Assembly (NCBI GenBank): GCA_031258505.1
Contig: JAIRMT010000110.1
Span: 1 to 24,110, forward strand
Length of the DNA: 24,110 bases
Source of the DNA: Treponema sp.
GTDB taxonomy: Bacteria > Spirochaetota > Spirochaetia > Treponematales > Breznakiellaceae
Direction: 5' to 3'
The notes beneath the pieces were generated by a model. That model did not search any database. It was not told the DNA's origin and saw only the letters and a program-made list of their open reading frames with translations. The translations under genes were made by a program, and so were the position numbers. Each line of letters opens with the position of its first letter. Positions within the stretch are counted from its first letter, which is position 1. Below, one piece after another: positions 1-7,991 of this stretch.

Positions 1-472
1 CGATCCTGCTGTAAAAGGTTCTTGTTACATCGCGCTCCACCACCCGCTGCGCATTTTCATACGTCAGAAGCTGACTCTGATAAGCCAGACTCGTGAGCCG
101 CATGGTTTGAGGAAGGCCAGTGTTAAAGGAGATGTTCACTCCAGTCAGAATGCTGAATCTGCCATTGGCCTTATCAAACTGGAACCCATCGCCGCTGAAC
201 AGGTTATCCCCATAGCTAAGTGAAAGGCTTGGGTTAACCACTGACAGAATCTCTGACCAGGTACTTTTTGCCGCAAACTCCGCTGTGGCGACGTCAATGC
301 CGGTTTTTTGCAGGCTCAGACTCTGCGCCACTGCCATTTCCACTGCTTCTTCAAGCGAAAGTGTCTGCGGCGCGGCTCCAAGCGACGCTATCCTGCAAAA
401 AACCAGCGCACAAAGCCACAAGTGCGTAAAAATATCCCAATTAGATCGGGAAAATAACGATTTTCTCTTCAT
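1..472 (-). CDS. TolC-like outer membrane efflux protein, N-terminal part (runs off the window)
   Basis: I translated the minus strand from the ATG at 472; it stays open to the window edge, giving about 157 residues without a stop. A basic start, a hydrophobic stretch (WLCALVFCRIASLGAA) and a likely cleavage near residue 34 form a signal peptide. The mature part begins with TLSLEEAVEMAVAQSLSLQK, the helix that opens outer-membrane efflux (OEP/TolC) domains, followed by TGIDVATAEFAAKSTW and beta-strand-like segments. Members form trimeric outer-membrane channels that partner with periplasmic adaptors and inner-membrane pumps. No partner lies beside it here; the next gene is a divergent ABC ATPase. 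No clear Shine-Dalgarno sequence precedes the ATG. The family call is fairly sure; the substrate cannot be inferred. Confidence 0.8.
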   Translation of the reverse strand, partial: MKRKSLFSRSNWDIFTHLWLCALVFCRIASLGAAPQTLSLEEAVEMAVAQSLSLQKTGIDVATAEFAAKSTWSEILSVVNPSLSLSYGDNLFSGDGFQFDKANGRFSILTGVNISFNTGLPQTMRLTSLAYQSQLLTYENAQRVVERDVTRTFYSRI

Positions 473-606
473 AATATGAAACTTATACACTAAATTTCGC
501 TTATATGCTACAGTAGCAGGCGCGATAGTGATACTATTTCTATCCAGCCCCGCCAATTTTACAGAAAACATACTGCGTAAAAAGGTCCCACATACCTATA
601 TACTGC

Positions 607-657
607 TTGTCAGAGACGCGCTTGTAACTTAGTATTCAACTTATTCACTATAAAGGA
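607..657 (+). promoter_or_regulatory. Candidate promoter and RBS for the ABC ATPase
   Basis: TTGTCA (607-612) and TAGTAT (630-635) are separated by 17 bases, a reasonable sigma70-type promoter. AAAGGA (652-657) sits six bases before the GTG at 664. The rest of the 191-base gap to the divergent TolC-like gene is AT-rich and shows no gene. Confidence 0.4.
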
Positions 658-663
658 TACGTT

Positions 664-2190
664 GTGGCTAAAGCTATTGAAATGCTGGATATTACCAAAG
701 TCTTTCCGGGAGTCATTGCCAATGACCGGGTTTGCTTTGAGGTTGAGGAAGGCGAGATTCATGCGCTCTTGGGAGAGAATGGCGCGGGAAAGTCTACGCT
801 TATGTCCATACTGTTCGGCCTGTATGAAGCGGACGCGGGCGTTATTAGGATACGAGGCCATGAGGCGCGTATCCGCAGCCCCAATGATGCAAGCGCGCTT
901 AGAATCGGCATGGTTCACCAACATTTTAAGCTGGTGCATAACTTCACGGTAACAGAAAACATCGTGCTGGGGCTGGAGCCGCGCGACAAATGGGGCAAGC
1001 TCGACTTGAAAAGCGCGTACCAGCGCGTAACATCGCTGTCAGAACGCTACGGCCTCGCTGTTGACCCAAAGGCGCGTATTGAAAACATCTCTGTCGGTAT
1101 GCAGCAGCGGGTTGAGATACTCAAAATTCTGTACCGTAACGCGGATATCCTCATCTTTGACGAGCCAAGCGCGGTACTCACGCCGCAGGAGATCGACGAA
1201 CTGCTGACGATCTTTCACAGACTCAAGAGTGAAGGGAAGACCATCATCTTTATCACGCACAAGCTCAGGGAGATAAAAGCCATCGCCGACCGGTGTACGA
1301 TACTGCGGCGGGGAAAGCATATCGCCACAGTAAAAATGTCTGACACCGAGATTTCTGAAGACGTACTCGCCGAACTGATGGTAGGACGCGCCGTGAGTTT
1401 CCGCATTGGCAAAAAACCAGCGATACCCAGAGGCGTGGTTCTGCGGATAGAAAACCTCACAGTTATGGGGGCGCGCGGAGTTCCGGCTGTGCGTGAACTT
1501 TCGCTTGATGTTCTTGCCGGCGAGATTATGGGGATCGCGGGTGTTGATGGAAACGGACAGACCGAACTCGTTGCCGCCATTGCCGGTCTGGAGCCGGTGA
1601 AGAGCGGACGTATCCTGCTCAATGGTAAAGACATCAGCCATGAGAGCATCCGCAAGCGCATCCGTGAAGGAATGGGCTTAGTGCCGGAGGATCGCCATAA
1701 GTATGGCTTGGTGCTGGACTTCCGTGTTGACGAGAACCTTATCCTCAAAACCTTTCGAGAAAAGCGCTTCACAAACCGCTTTGGCTTTTTGCGGTTTCCT
1801 TCTATATATAAGCACGCGGCAGACCGGATCGCGGAGTTCGACATACGCGTTGGAAACGGCGGCGCTACTCTGACACGGAGTATGTCTGGCGGCAATCAGC
1901 AGAAGCTTATTATTGCCCGTGAACTCGACCTTTCACCGCGCTTACTCATTGTGGTACAGCCCACGCGCGGTCTTGATGTAGGCGCTATAGAATACATACA
2001 CCAGCGTATCATCGCGGAGCGGGACAAGGGACGGGCAGTCTTACTGGTATCGTTTGAGCTGGACGAGTTACTCAGCCTCAGCGACCGCATTGCCGCGCTG
2101 TCCAAAGGCGCTATAGTAGGCGTGGTGAACGCCGCCAAGACCGATGAGCGCCGCATTGGCGCCATGATGGGCGGCATTAGTAGCGCTTGA
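664..2190 (+). CDS. BmpA-type nucleoside/simple-sugar ABC transporter, double ATP-binding subunit (orphan here)
   Basis: The 508-residue protein has two fused nucleotide-binding domains, the layout of the RbsA/YufO-type ATPases that energise import of sugars or nucleosides captured by a BmpA-like lipoprotein. Domain 1 has Walker A GENGAGKS (37-44), Q-loop Gln86, signature ISVGMQQR (about 142-149), Walker B ILIFDEP (162-168) and switch His199. Domain 2 has a lysine-less Walker A GVDGNGQTE (293-301), SGGNQQK (408-414) and QPTRGLDVG (432-440), the usual degenerate second site. The start is GTG with AAAGGA six bases upstream. The expected two permease genes and the bmp gene are not adjacent: downstream is a repeat array and an opposite-strand helicase, upstream a divergent TolC-like gene. 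It must use subunits encoded elsewhere or be a relic. Confidence 0.9.
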   Translation: MAKAIEMLDITKVFPGVIANDRVCFEVEEGEIHALLGENGAGKSTLMSILFGLYEADAGVIRIRGHEARIRSPNDASALRIGMVHQHFKLVHNFTVTENIVLGLEPRDKWGKLDLKSAYQRVTSLSERYGLAVDPKARIENISVGMQQRVEILKILYRNADILIFDEPSAVLTPQEIDELLTIFHRLKSEGKTIIFITHKLREIKAIADRCTILRRGKHIATVKMSDTEISEDVLAELMVGRAVSFRIGKKPAIPRGVVLRIENLTVMGARGVPAVRELSLDVLAGEIMGIAGVDGNGQTELVAAIAGLEPVKSGRILLNGKDISHESIRKRIREGMGLVPEDRHKYGLVLDFRVDENLILKTFREKRFTNRFGFLRFPSIYKHAADRIAEFDIRVGNGGATLTRSMSGGNQQKLIIARELDLSPRLLIVVQPTRGLDVGAIEYIHQRIIAERDKGRAVLLVSFELDELLSLSDRIAALSKGAIVGVVNAAKTDERRIGAMMGGISSA

Positions 2191-2294
2191 TTTCTTCAAT
2201 CCCCTGCCTAACACTCGACACCAGCAATTCTCTTGAGTCAAAGGCAAACTGCGCCTTGGCGCTTAAGGTTGTAAAGAGGAATGAGAGGCAATTC

Positions 2295-2558
2295 CTATTT
2301 TAATCCGCCCGTTTCAACTTTTGACTCGCCCGTTTCAACTTTTGACTCGCCCGTTTCAACTTTTGACTCGCCCGTTGAAATTTTTAACTCGCCCGTTTCA
2401 ACTTTTGACTCGCCCGTTGAAATTTTTAACTCGCCCGTTTCAACTTTTGATCCGTCCGTTATAACGGATGAGTCCCTCGTTTCAACTACTGCCATATTTG
2501 TCAAACGATTTAGTTTATTTACTGCCGCGCATAGACTAATCGCTACGACGCTTGCCAT
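2295..2558 (-). other. Possible transcript or heptad-repeat ORF through the array (coding status doubtful)
   Basis: The minus strand is open from a TTG at 2612 through the array to a TAG at 2295. The predicted transcription start near 2608 would exclude that TTG, leaving the ATG at 2558 as first usable start, and no Shine-Dalgarno sequence precedes it at normal distance. The product would have two related segments (LNVQTNMASVV, LNRLTNMAVVE) and then about eight K-V-E-T-G-E-S-type heptads. No family is recognised. A non-coding repeat RNA is at least as likely as a protein. Confidence 0.25.
2308..2475. repeat. 21-bp tandem repeat array (seven clear and one degenerate unit)
   Basis: Units start at 2308, 2329, 2350, 2371, 2392, 2413 and 2434; a degenerate one starts at 2455. 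Two variants alternate in the later part: five units (2308, 2329, 2350, 2392, 2434) contain GTTTCAACTTTTGA and two (2371, 2413) contain GTTGAAATTTTTAA. Because 21 is a multiple of three, both strands stay open: the plus strand reads P-V-S-T-F-D-S or P-V-E-I-F-N-S, and the minus strand reads a K-V-E-T-G-E-S / K-I-S-T-G-E-L heptad. The array lies in the 481-base gap 2191-2671 between two convergent genes. That gap holds no recognisable protein gene; 2191-2307 shows nothing more than a short GCGC inverted repeat. Confidence 0.9.
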
Positions 2559-2609
2559 ATTCGTTTGAACGTTTAGCCTCTTAGTTTTGACTGCTGACTC
2601 ATCCGTTAT
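2461..2609. repeat. 14-bp inverted repeat flanking a degenerate repeat region
   Basis: ATAACGGATGAGTC (2461-2474) and its exact reverse complement GACTCATCCGTTAT (2596-2609) enclose 121 bases. The inner arm overlaps a perfect 14-bp palindrome, TCCGTTATAACGGA (2455-2468). Between the arms, GCCATATT...TTTAG occurs twice as a diverged direct repeat. The outer arm lies at the predicted transcript start of the minus-strand promoter at 2615-2642, so an RNA from it could fold its 5' end back onto 2474-2461. Confidence 0.8.
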
Positions 2610-2614
2610 CAATA

Positions 2615-2642
2615 ATTATAGAACCCTTCAAAGAAATGTCAA
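2615..2642 (-). promoter_or_regulatory. Perfect-consensus sigma70-type promoter pointing into the repeat array
   Basis: Read on the minus strand, TTGACA (2642-2637) and TATAAT (2620-2615) both match the consensus exactly, with 16 bases between. Transcription would start near 2608 and run leftward through the 21-bp array towards the ABC ATPase gene. The promoter lies just past the stop of the helicase gene (2672), so it does not serve that gene. Confidence 0.6.
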
Positions 2643-2671
2643 GAACTTTTCAAAAAAAATTCAATGGCGCG

Positions 2672-4693
2672 TCAGCGGAAGCGGCTTTTGAGCTGGGCAA
2701 AGAACTTGGCGGCGGCTTGGGCATCATCTTCCTCTGTTTCTTCAGACGCGTTTTCTTCTATCAAATGGCTAGGTATTTCAGCGAGAAAGGGCGATGGGGA
2801 GCAGTCGGTCTCGCTCTGAAGGCGGCGGCGGTGAAGACAACTGGTGATGATGAGCTTGTCGCGGGCGCGGGTGATAGCCACATAAAAAAGGCGGCGCTCC
2901 TCCTCAATGGGGAGAACGCCGGAATCGCTGTCGCCCTCCTCAAGACTGCGGGCGTGGGGGATGATGCCGTCTTCCGCGCCAGCAATGAAGACAACCGGGT
3001 ATTCAAGCCCCTTGGCAGCATGAATCGTCGAGATGGTTACCTTGCCCTTGTCCTGCGGATCGTCGCTTTCGTTCTGTGTGATGAGGCTCACGCGGTTGAG
3101 GTAGGCGAAAAGCGTGGGATCAAGGTTGTCCGGGTCGTGTTCCCAAGTGGCAATGGACTGAACTAGCGTGTTGAGGTTAGCAAACTTCCAGCGGGCGACT
3201 TTTTCTTCCTTACTATGCTCACTAACGAGGTAGCTCCAGTAATCAATTTCATCCACCATGGCGTGAACTTGAGCGGAGAGTCCGCGTTTACCCAGTATCT
3301 TCTCACGGTATCGTTCAATGAGGCTGGCGAAGTCGTCTAGGTCAGCGCGGTTTGTTTCGGTGAAGAGGGTGTCCTGTGCATAACGCAGGCGGTTTAGCGC
3401 GTCCCAGATGGACGAGTTGTTTTTACGCGCAAGGCCGGTGAGCTGGGTTATGGAACTTTTGCCAATGCCTCGGCGCGGCGTGTTGATGATACGCAGGAGG
3501 TTGACGTCATCATCAGGGTTGGCAATGACGCGGAGGTAGGAGAGCGCGTCCTTGATTTCCTTGCGCTGGAAAAAACTGCTTCCGCCTGAAACACGGTACG
3601 GAATGTCTTCCGCGAGAAAGGCTTCTTCAATGGCGCGGGTGAGTGAGTTGGTTCTGATTAACACGCCGAAGTCATCGTATTTGCGATGCTCGTTGAAACG
3701 CATTTTTTTTATTTCAGAGGCGATGAAGCCAGCCTCGTCGCTTTCAGTGGACGGGTAATAGAGGGCGATAGGCTTACCGCCTGCCTTGCCTGACCAGAGC
3801 GCCTTTTCTTTACGATTGGTGTTGTTAGCAATGACGCCGTTTGCAGCCTCAAGGATCGTGGTGGTGGAACGGTAGTTCTGTTCCAGCTTGATTTCAACGG
3901 TTTCGGGAAAGTCCCGCTCGAACTGGAGTAAGTTCTCATAGTTCGCGCCGCGCCATGAGTAGATCGACTGGTCGTCATCGCCAACCACGCAGACGTTTTT
4001 GTCAGCCAAAAGCCTCATCAAGCGATACTGGATGAGGCTGGTGTCCTGAAACTCGTCAACGAGGATGTAGCGATAGCGGGCGCGGTACTTTTCAAGGGCG
4101 TCTGGGAACTGTTCAAAGATGCTGATAGGCAGGGCTAAGAGGTCGTCAAAGTCCACTGCGTTAAACACTTTCAGGCTGTTCTGGTACTCGGTATACACGT
4201 CTTCGAGGCTGAGGTCAGCGCCTTCACCCCAGCGGACGCGCTTGGTTTTCACATTGGAAAACAACTGGCCTAAAGCGTAGAGGTCGGTTCCTTCGAGTGA
4301 ATGGCCGCGTTCCCGCATACTGTCCTTGAGAAGCTGATTACGGTCGGTTTCGTCGTAGATCGAAAAGTTCTTCCGAAAGCCCAGGCGTTCTATCTCTTCA
4401 CGGAGGATTTTTACCCCAAAGGCGTGAAACGTACTGACCGTAAGGCTCTGGAGCTTTCGAGCGGTCAGTTCCTTGACCCGCGTTTCCATTTCCCGCGCTG
4501 CTTTGTTGGTGAAGGTGAGCGCCAGAATCGCGGATTGGGGAATTCCACGCTCAAGCATGTGAGCGATACGGTAGGTGATGACCCGCGTTTTGCCTGAACC
4601 CGCGCCAGCAATGATGAGAAGCGGTCCGTGAACATGGGTTACAGCCTGCAACTGCGGGGGATTGAGTTCTGCTTGCAGATTCAGTTTAGGCAT
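2672..4693 (-). CDS. Rep/UvrD/PcrA-family ATP-dependent 3'-5' DNA helicase (SF1A)
   Basis: The 673 residues carry the complete superfamily 1A set: Q-motif NPPQLQAV (11-18), Walker A GAGSGKT (30-36), motif Ia LTFTNKAAREM (59-69), motif II DEFQDT (213-218), motif III GDDDQSIYSWRGA (238-250), motif IV EQNYRST (271-277), motif V STIHAAKGLEYPVVFI (555-570) and motif VI RRLFYVAITRARDKL (600-614). Such enzymes translocate 3'-5' on single-stranded DNA in replication restart, mismatch or excision repair. The length equals that of E. coli Rep and is shorter than UvrD/PcrA, but motif reading cannot separate the three. The ATG at 4693 overlaps the stop of the upstream nucleotidyltransferase gene by eight bases, which implies one mRNA and translational coupling. 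Confidence 0.93.
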   Translation of the reverse strand: MPKLNLQAELNPPQLQAVTHVHGPLLIIAGAGSGKTRVITYRIAHMLERGIPQSAILALTFTNKAAREMETRVKELTARKLQSLTVSTFHAFGVKILREEIERLGFRKNFSIYDETDRNQLLKDSMRERGHSLEGTDLYALGQLFSNVKTKRVRWGEGADLSLEDVYTEYQNSLKVFNAVDFDDLLALPISIFEQFPDALEKYRARYRYILVDEFQDTSLIQYRLMRLLADKNVCVVGDDDQSIYSWRGANYENLLQFERDFPETVEIKLEQNYRSTTTILEAANGVIANNTNRKEKALWSGKAGGKPIALYYPSTESDEAGFIASEIKKMRFNEHRKYDDFGVLIRTNSLTRAIEEAFLAEDIPYRVSGGSSFFQRKEIKDALSYLRVIANPDDDVNLLRIINTPRRGIGKSSITQLTGLARKNNSSIWDALNRLRYAQDTLFTETNRADLDDFASLIERYREKILGKRGLSAQVHAMVDEIDYWSYLVSEHSKEEKVARWKFANLNTLVQSIATWEHDPDNLDPTLFAYLNRVSLITQNESDDPQDKGKVTISTIHAAKGLEYPVVFIAGAEDGIIPHARSLEEGDSDSGVLPIEEERRLFYVAITRARDKLIITSCLHRRRLQSETDCSPSPFLAEIPSHLIEENASEETEEDDAQAAAKFFAQLKSRFR

Positions 4694-5765
4694 TGGTATC
4701 AGGGTTTACAGGGCGTTCGCGCTTGTACGGCTTGCTTGCAAACCAGGGCGCTCGTTTCACAATGACGTTGTGTTCCTTGAACAAGAGGCGCACAGCCCGG
4801 TCCAGAAGCGCGCGGGGCGGGTTCATGGGCAGGATAAAGCTGCGCGCTGCTAGACAGACCTCTTTGAAATGGGCTTCGTCCCATAGGGTGCTGTTATCGT
4901 TTTCGAGAAAAGTTGCGACAAGCGCGGCAAGCGCCGCTTCCATACAGTTTTTTTTAGCGGCAAAGCGCTGCAGATATTGAGTGCGGAACTCGTGATTCTG
5001 CATACGAGTTGCGGCGTTTGGCTGGAGATAGGCGTAGATGCCCAAGGCGTCGAGGTTTTCGATGATACGGGCGGCATGGGGCGAATGGATAATCTTAAAA
5101 ATTTCCTCGGTGAGACGGGAAGACGATATTGACGAAAGAAGCGATACCTGCCGCCGTATCTTCCACTGAACCTGAAAGGGAATGTGAAAGCCGGTTGTAA
5201 CGCTGTACTTCACGGCGCGGATCATGCGAACCGGATCATCGGTAAATATGGTAGCCAGGGGAATGATAGGTCGAATCTGTTTCTTCCATATATCTTTCAT
5301 GCCATCCACATAATCAATGACGAGTTGCTCGATTGGATCATAGAACAGCGCGTTCATGGAAAAGTCTCGCCGCTGTACGTCTTCCTCAATGGTGCCATAG
5401 GTGTTACTGGTGAGCCCGTCTTTGAGGGAACGAAACGTGGAAACTTCAAAGAGCTTTTTGCCAAGCGCCACATGAACGAGCCGGAAGCGATGTCCAATGA
5501 CTCGCGCATTACGGAAGAGTTTGCGGATGTGGGCGGGACTCGCGGCGCTTACGATGTCAAAGTCCTTTGGCGCCTGTCCGAGAATCAGGTCTCGAACCGC
5601 GCCGCCGACAATATATGTTTCAAAACCATTGGCCCGCAGGCGTTTGATAATCATCACCGCGTCAGTATCCACTTTTGAAAGAGCAATACCGTGCTCATCT
5701 TGGGTATAGACAATCGCTTTTTTAACGGGCCTTCCATTTTTTTCAGTAGAATAACGAATGCGCAA
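4686..5765 (-). CDS. pcnB: PcnB-type poly(A) polymerase / tRNA nucleotidyltransferase family protein
   Basis: This 359-residue protein is a class II CCA-adding/poly(A) polymerase-family nucleotidyltransferase, which adds nucleotides to RNA 3' ends. The signature helix-turn GGAVRDLILG (54-63) is followed by the metal-binding pair KDFDIV (D68, D70), the RKLFRNARVIGHRFRLVHV segment typical of the PcnB branch, and the RRDFSMNAL flexible-loop/base-recognition motif (132-140). The downstream SSSRLTEEIFKII segment is the usual RNA-binding neck. Start is TTG at 5765, chosen because GAGAGG lies eight bases upstream and no better in-frame start is seen. The stop overlaps the helicase start. PcnB fits better than bacterial CCA enzyme because of the HRFRLVHV region, but specificity between poly(A) and CCA addition cannot be settled by eye. 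Confidence 0.85.
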   Translation of the reverse strand: MRIRYSTEKNGRPVKKAIVYTQDEHGIALSKVDTDAVMIIKRLRANGFETYIVGGAVRDLILGQAPKDFDIVSAASPAHIRKLFRNARVIGHRFRLVHVALGKKLFEVSTFRSLKDGLTSNTYGTIEEDVQRRDFSMNALFYDPIEQLVIDYVDGMKDIWKKQIRPIIPLATIFTDDPVRMIRAVKYSVTTGFHIPFQVQWKIRRQVSLLSSISSSRLTEEIFKIIHSPHAARIIENLDALGIYAYLQPNAATRMQNHEFRTQYLQRFAAKKNCMEAALAALVATFLENDNSTLWDEAHFKEVCLAARSFILPMNPPRALLDRAVRLLFKEHNVIVKRAPWFASKPYKRERPVNPDTNA

Positions 5766-5778
5766 GAAAGAAGCCTCT

Positions 5779-6765
5779 CTAACAATGTTTTAGAATCCAG
5801 GTAAGCAAGTTTTCAGTTACCTCTTCCCGGTTAGTCTCATTAAGTGTTTCATGCCGGGCGTCAGGGTACAGCACGAATTCCAAATCCTGTATGCCTATAG
5901 ACCGATAAGCGTTCACCAGAGCGGTAGGACTATTGCTCATATCCCCGACCGGGTCTTTACTCCCCCCAAATATATAGATGGGAAGCTCGCGCTTTATGGC
6001 GGCAAGAGCTTCTGGCTTATGTATCTTGTTCAAGAGCGAAAGCAGGTCCCGGTAGAACACACTTGAACAGAGTTTACCGCACAATGGGTCGGAGATATAG
6101 GCGTCAACCTCTTTTTCGTCCCGCGACAGCCAGTCAAAGGCGGTTCTGGTGGGCTTGAAGGACCGGCTGTAGGGACCATTGGCTATAGCTTGTGCCAGAA
6201 ACGAACCTTTACGGCCATACAGGATGGCGAACGCGGTCATAAGCGACATTCCGGCTTTGATCTTCAGGCCATCAGGTCCCCGTGTGCCAGAAAGAATACA
6301 GCCAGCAAGCTGGCGCCTATAAGTCTCGATGTAGTTCTGAACGAGGAATGAACCCCATGAATGTCCCAGCAGAAAGAGCGGCGTATTTGGGTACTGCTTG
6401 GCAATGGCGCGGTTGAGCGCGTCAATATCAGCGGCGATACGCGAAATCGCGTCCTTATCCGCGCAATGTCCCAAGAGGCCGCCTCGCGCTGCATCGTTTA
6501 CGGAAAGGTCGGCGGTTCTGCCGTGTCCCCGCATATCAGCAGCCCAGACCACGATTCCCGCTGTGTTGAGCCGCTGCGCCAGCCGCTCGTAACGCAGGGA
6601 ATGTTCCGCCATGCCATGTACAATGTGTACGATAGCGCGTGGTGGAATCGTCGGTCTGGGTATCCAGTTTCTTACAAACAGTTTTGCCCCGTCATCGGCG
6701 CTTAACCATTGCGTAGAGCATGATTCACCAGGCGCGTTCGTTTCCAGTGTTTTTAAGCCATCCAT
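5779..6765 (-). CDS. Alpha/beta hydrolase, lysophospholipase/monoacylglycerol lipase-like
   Basis: The 328-residue protein has the alpha/beta hydrolase plan of the serine-aminopeptidase-S33 / monoglyceride-lipase group. The oxyanion region is HIVHGMAEHSLRYERLA (48-64). The strand-turn-helix AADMRGHGRT (75-84) precedes the nucleophile elbow GHSWGS (Ser136). The acid is probably Asp271 in GGSKDPVGD and the base His305 in PDARHETLNE. No signal peptide or membrane segment is visible, so it is probably cytoplasmic, acting on a carboxylic ester or lysolipid. It lies 13 bases upstream of pcnB on the same strand and is likely the first gene of the hydrolase-pcnB-helicase unit, divergent from the methyltransferase gene across 55 bases. 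The exact substrate is unknown. Confidence 0.85.
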   Translation of the reverse strand: MDGLKTLETNAPGESCSTQWLSADDGAKLFVRNWIPRPTIPPRAIVHIVHGMAEHSLRYERLAQRLNTAGIVVWAADMRGHGRTADLSVNDAARGGLLGHCADKDAISRIAADIDALNRAIAKQYPNTPLFLLGHSWGSFLVQNYIETYRRQLAGCILSGTRGPDGLKIKAGMSLMTAFAILYGRKGSFLAQAIANGPYSRSFKPTRTAFDWLSRDEKEVDAYISDPLCGKLCSSVFYRDLLSLLNKIHKPEALAAIKRELPIYIFGGSKDPVGDMSNSPTALVNAYRSIGIQDLEFVLYPDARHETLNETNREEVTENLLTWILKHC

Positions 6766-6820
6766 GTGAACATTCTATCCTCTATCGGTAAGCTCTTGCA
6801 ATCTATGGTAGATTAAACTT

Positions 6821-7987
6821 ATGAGTATTGGAACTATTTTTTCCACGCAGGTGGAACAACTTGTCGCAGGCGGGGCTGGGCTTGCCCGCTATGAGGGACA
6901 GAGTGTCTTTATTGATAACTCTTGTCCAGGCGATACGCTGCTGGCTCGCGTATACGAGGAGCATCGGGGTTGGGCAAGAGCAAAGGCGCTGGAACTTATA
7001 GCGCCTTCACCGCAAAGGGTTACGCCGTTTTGTCCGTTTCATCAGACCTGCGGCGGCTGTTCGCTTCAGCATATTGCCTACGAAACTCAGCTTACTGAAA
7101 AGGAACATATCCTGCGCGACGCTTTTACGCACATCGGCGGCATATCGATGCTTCCGGCGATCACAGTTCGGTCTTCTCCACCTTTTGAGTACCGAAATCG
7201 CTTCCAGTTTCACTATATCCGTGAGGGTTCGGGGAAAATGGCGCTGGGCTTCAAGGAGAGGAACAGCGATACGCTTGTCAGTGTCTCTGACTGCCCCATA
7301 GCTGACCCGCTGATACGGCAGGCGCTGACAGGTAAGCGCCTTACGCCGCCGCCTGAAAAAGACCGTTTCTCCGTATACGCTCGCGGCGATATACTGCTGA
7401 GTGAAGGCGGCAAGAGTCGAGGCGCTGTCCCTATCCTTGACCGGTACGTGCTTATGGACGCAGGCGTGTTCTTTCAAAGTAACGCGCTTATGCTTGAGGC
7501 GCTTATTCAGGACTTGCTTGCAGTCAGTGCCGAGCTGGATACTTCGTTGAGTGCTGCCGATATTTACTGCGGGGTGGGAACCTTTGCCGCGTTTCTGCCT
7601 TTCCCGCGCATGGACTTGATTGAGCAAAACAAGGTCGCCATAAGCCTTGCGCGGGAGAACACGCGGAACAAAGGTACACGGGCTCAGTCGTCGTTCCGCT
7701 ACTTTGCCCAAAGTGCGGATGACTGGGCGCGGGCATCTGCTTTTGACTATGGTTTTGTTGTGCTTGATCCGCCCCGTCAGGGGCTGTCGCCGCTTTTGCG
7801 GAAACGGCTTGCCCGGGCTGCTCTTCCCTTGCTGGCCTATGTGTCCTGCTCTCCGGCGACACTGGCGCGGGACGCAAAGGAACTGCTCTCCGGCGGGTAT
7901 CGGCTAAGGTCTCTGACCTTTTATGATTTTTACCCGCATACGCCTCATATTGAGAGTCTTGCGGTTTTCACCCATACAGGAGTTTAA
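6821..7987 (+). CDS. TrmA/RlmC/RlmD-family RNA (uracil-5-)-methyltransferase
   Basis: This 388-residue protein is a SAM-dependent m5U RNA methyltransferase. Cysteines C71, C77 and C80 (CPFHQTCGGC) and C158 (VSDCPI) match the 4Fe-4S cluster ligands of the RumA branch. VFFQSN (216-221) is the pre-catalytic element; YCGVGTF (249-255) binds SAM; DPPRQG (316-321) and SCSPATLARD (342-351) hold the active site with nucleophile Cys343. The first 60 residues look like a TRAM-type beta barrel. The iron-sulfur cysteines favour a 23S rRNA target (RlmC/RlmD) over TrmA, which lacks them; which uridine is modified is not decidable here. The ATG at 6821 has only a weak upstream purine tract. The next gene's ribosome binding site overlaps the end of this gene. 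Confidence 0.9.
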   Translation: MSIGTIFSTQVEQLVAGGAGLARYEGQSVFIDNSCPGDTLLARVYEEHRGWARAKALELIAPSPQRVTPFCPFHQTCGGCSLQHIAYETQLTEKEHILRDAFTHIGGISMLPAITVRSSPPFEYRNRFQFHYIREGSGKMALGFKERNSDTLVSVSDCPIADPLIRQALTGKRLTPPPEKDRFSVYARGDILLSEGGKSRGAVPILDRYVLMDAGVFFQSNALMLEALIQDLLAVSAELDTSLSAADIYCGVGTFAAFLPFPRMDLIEQNKVAISLARENTRNKGTRAQSSFRYFAQSADDWARASAFDYGFVVLDPPRQGLSPLLRKRLARAALPLLAYVSCSPATLARDAKELLSGGYRLRSLTFYDFYPHTPHIESLAVFTHTGV

Positions 7988-7991
7988 GGTT

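Noticed and set aside
2281..2568. Plus-strand 95-residue heptad-repeat protein
   Set aside because: No promoter on this strand was found; the opposite strand has the consensus promoter. Open frames follow automatically from a 21-bp period.
7007..7711. Long minus-strand ORF within the methyltransferase gene, and similar long ORFs inside uvrD-like, his and DUF4139 genes
   Set aside because: They lie opposite genes with clear family motifs and have no recognisable domains; they are products of codon bias.
7923..7991. Longer start for the propeller/HEAT protein inside the methyltransferase gene
   Set aside because: It would hide the signal peptide; AGGAG and the ATG at 7992 fit much better.
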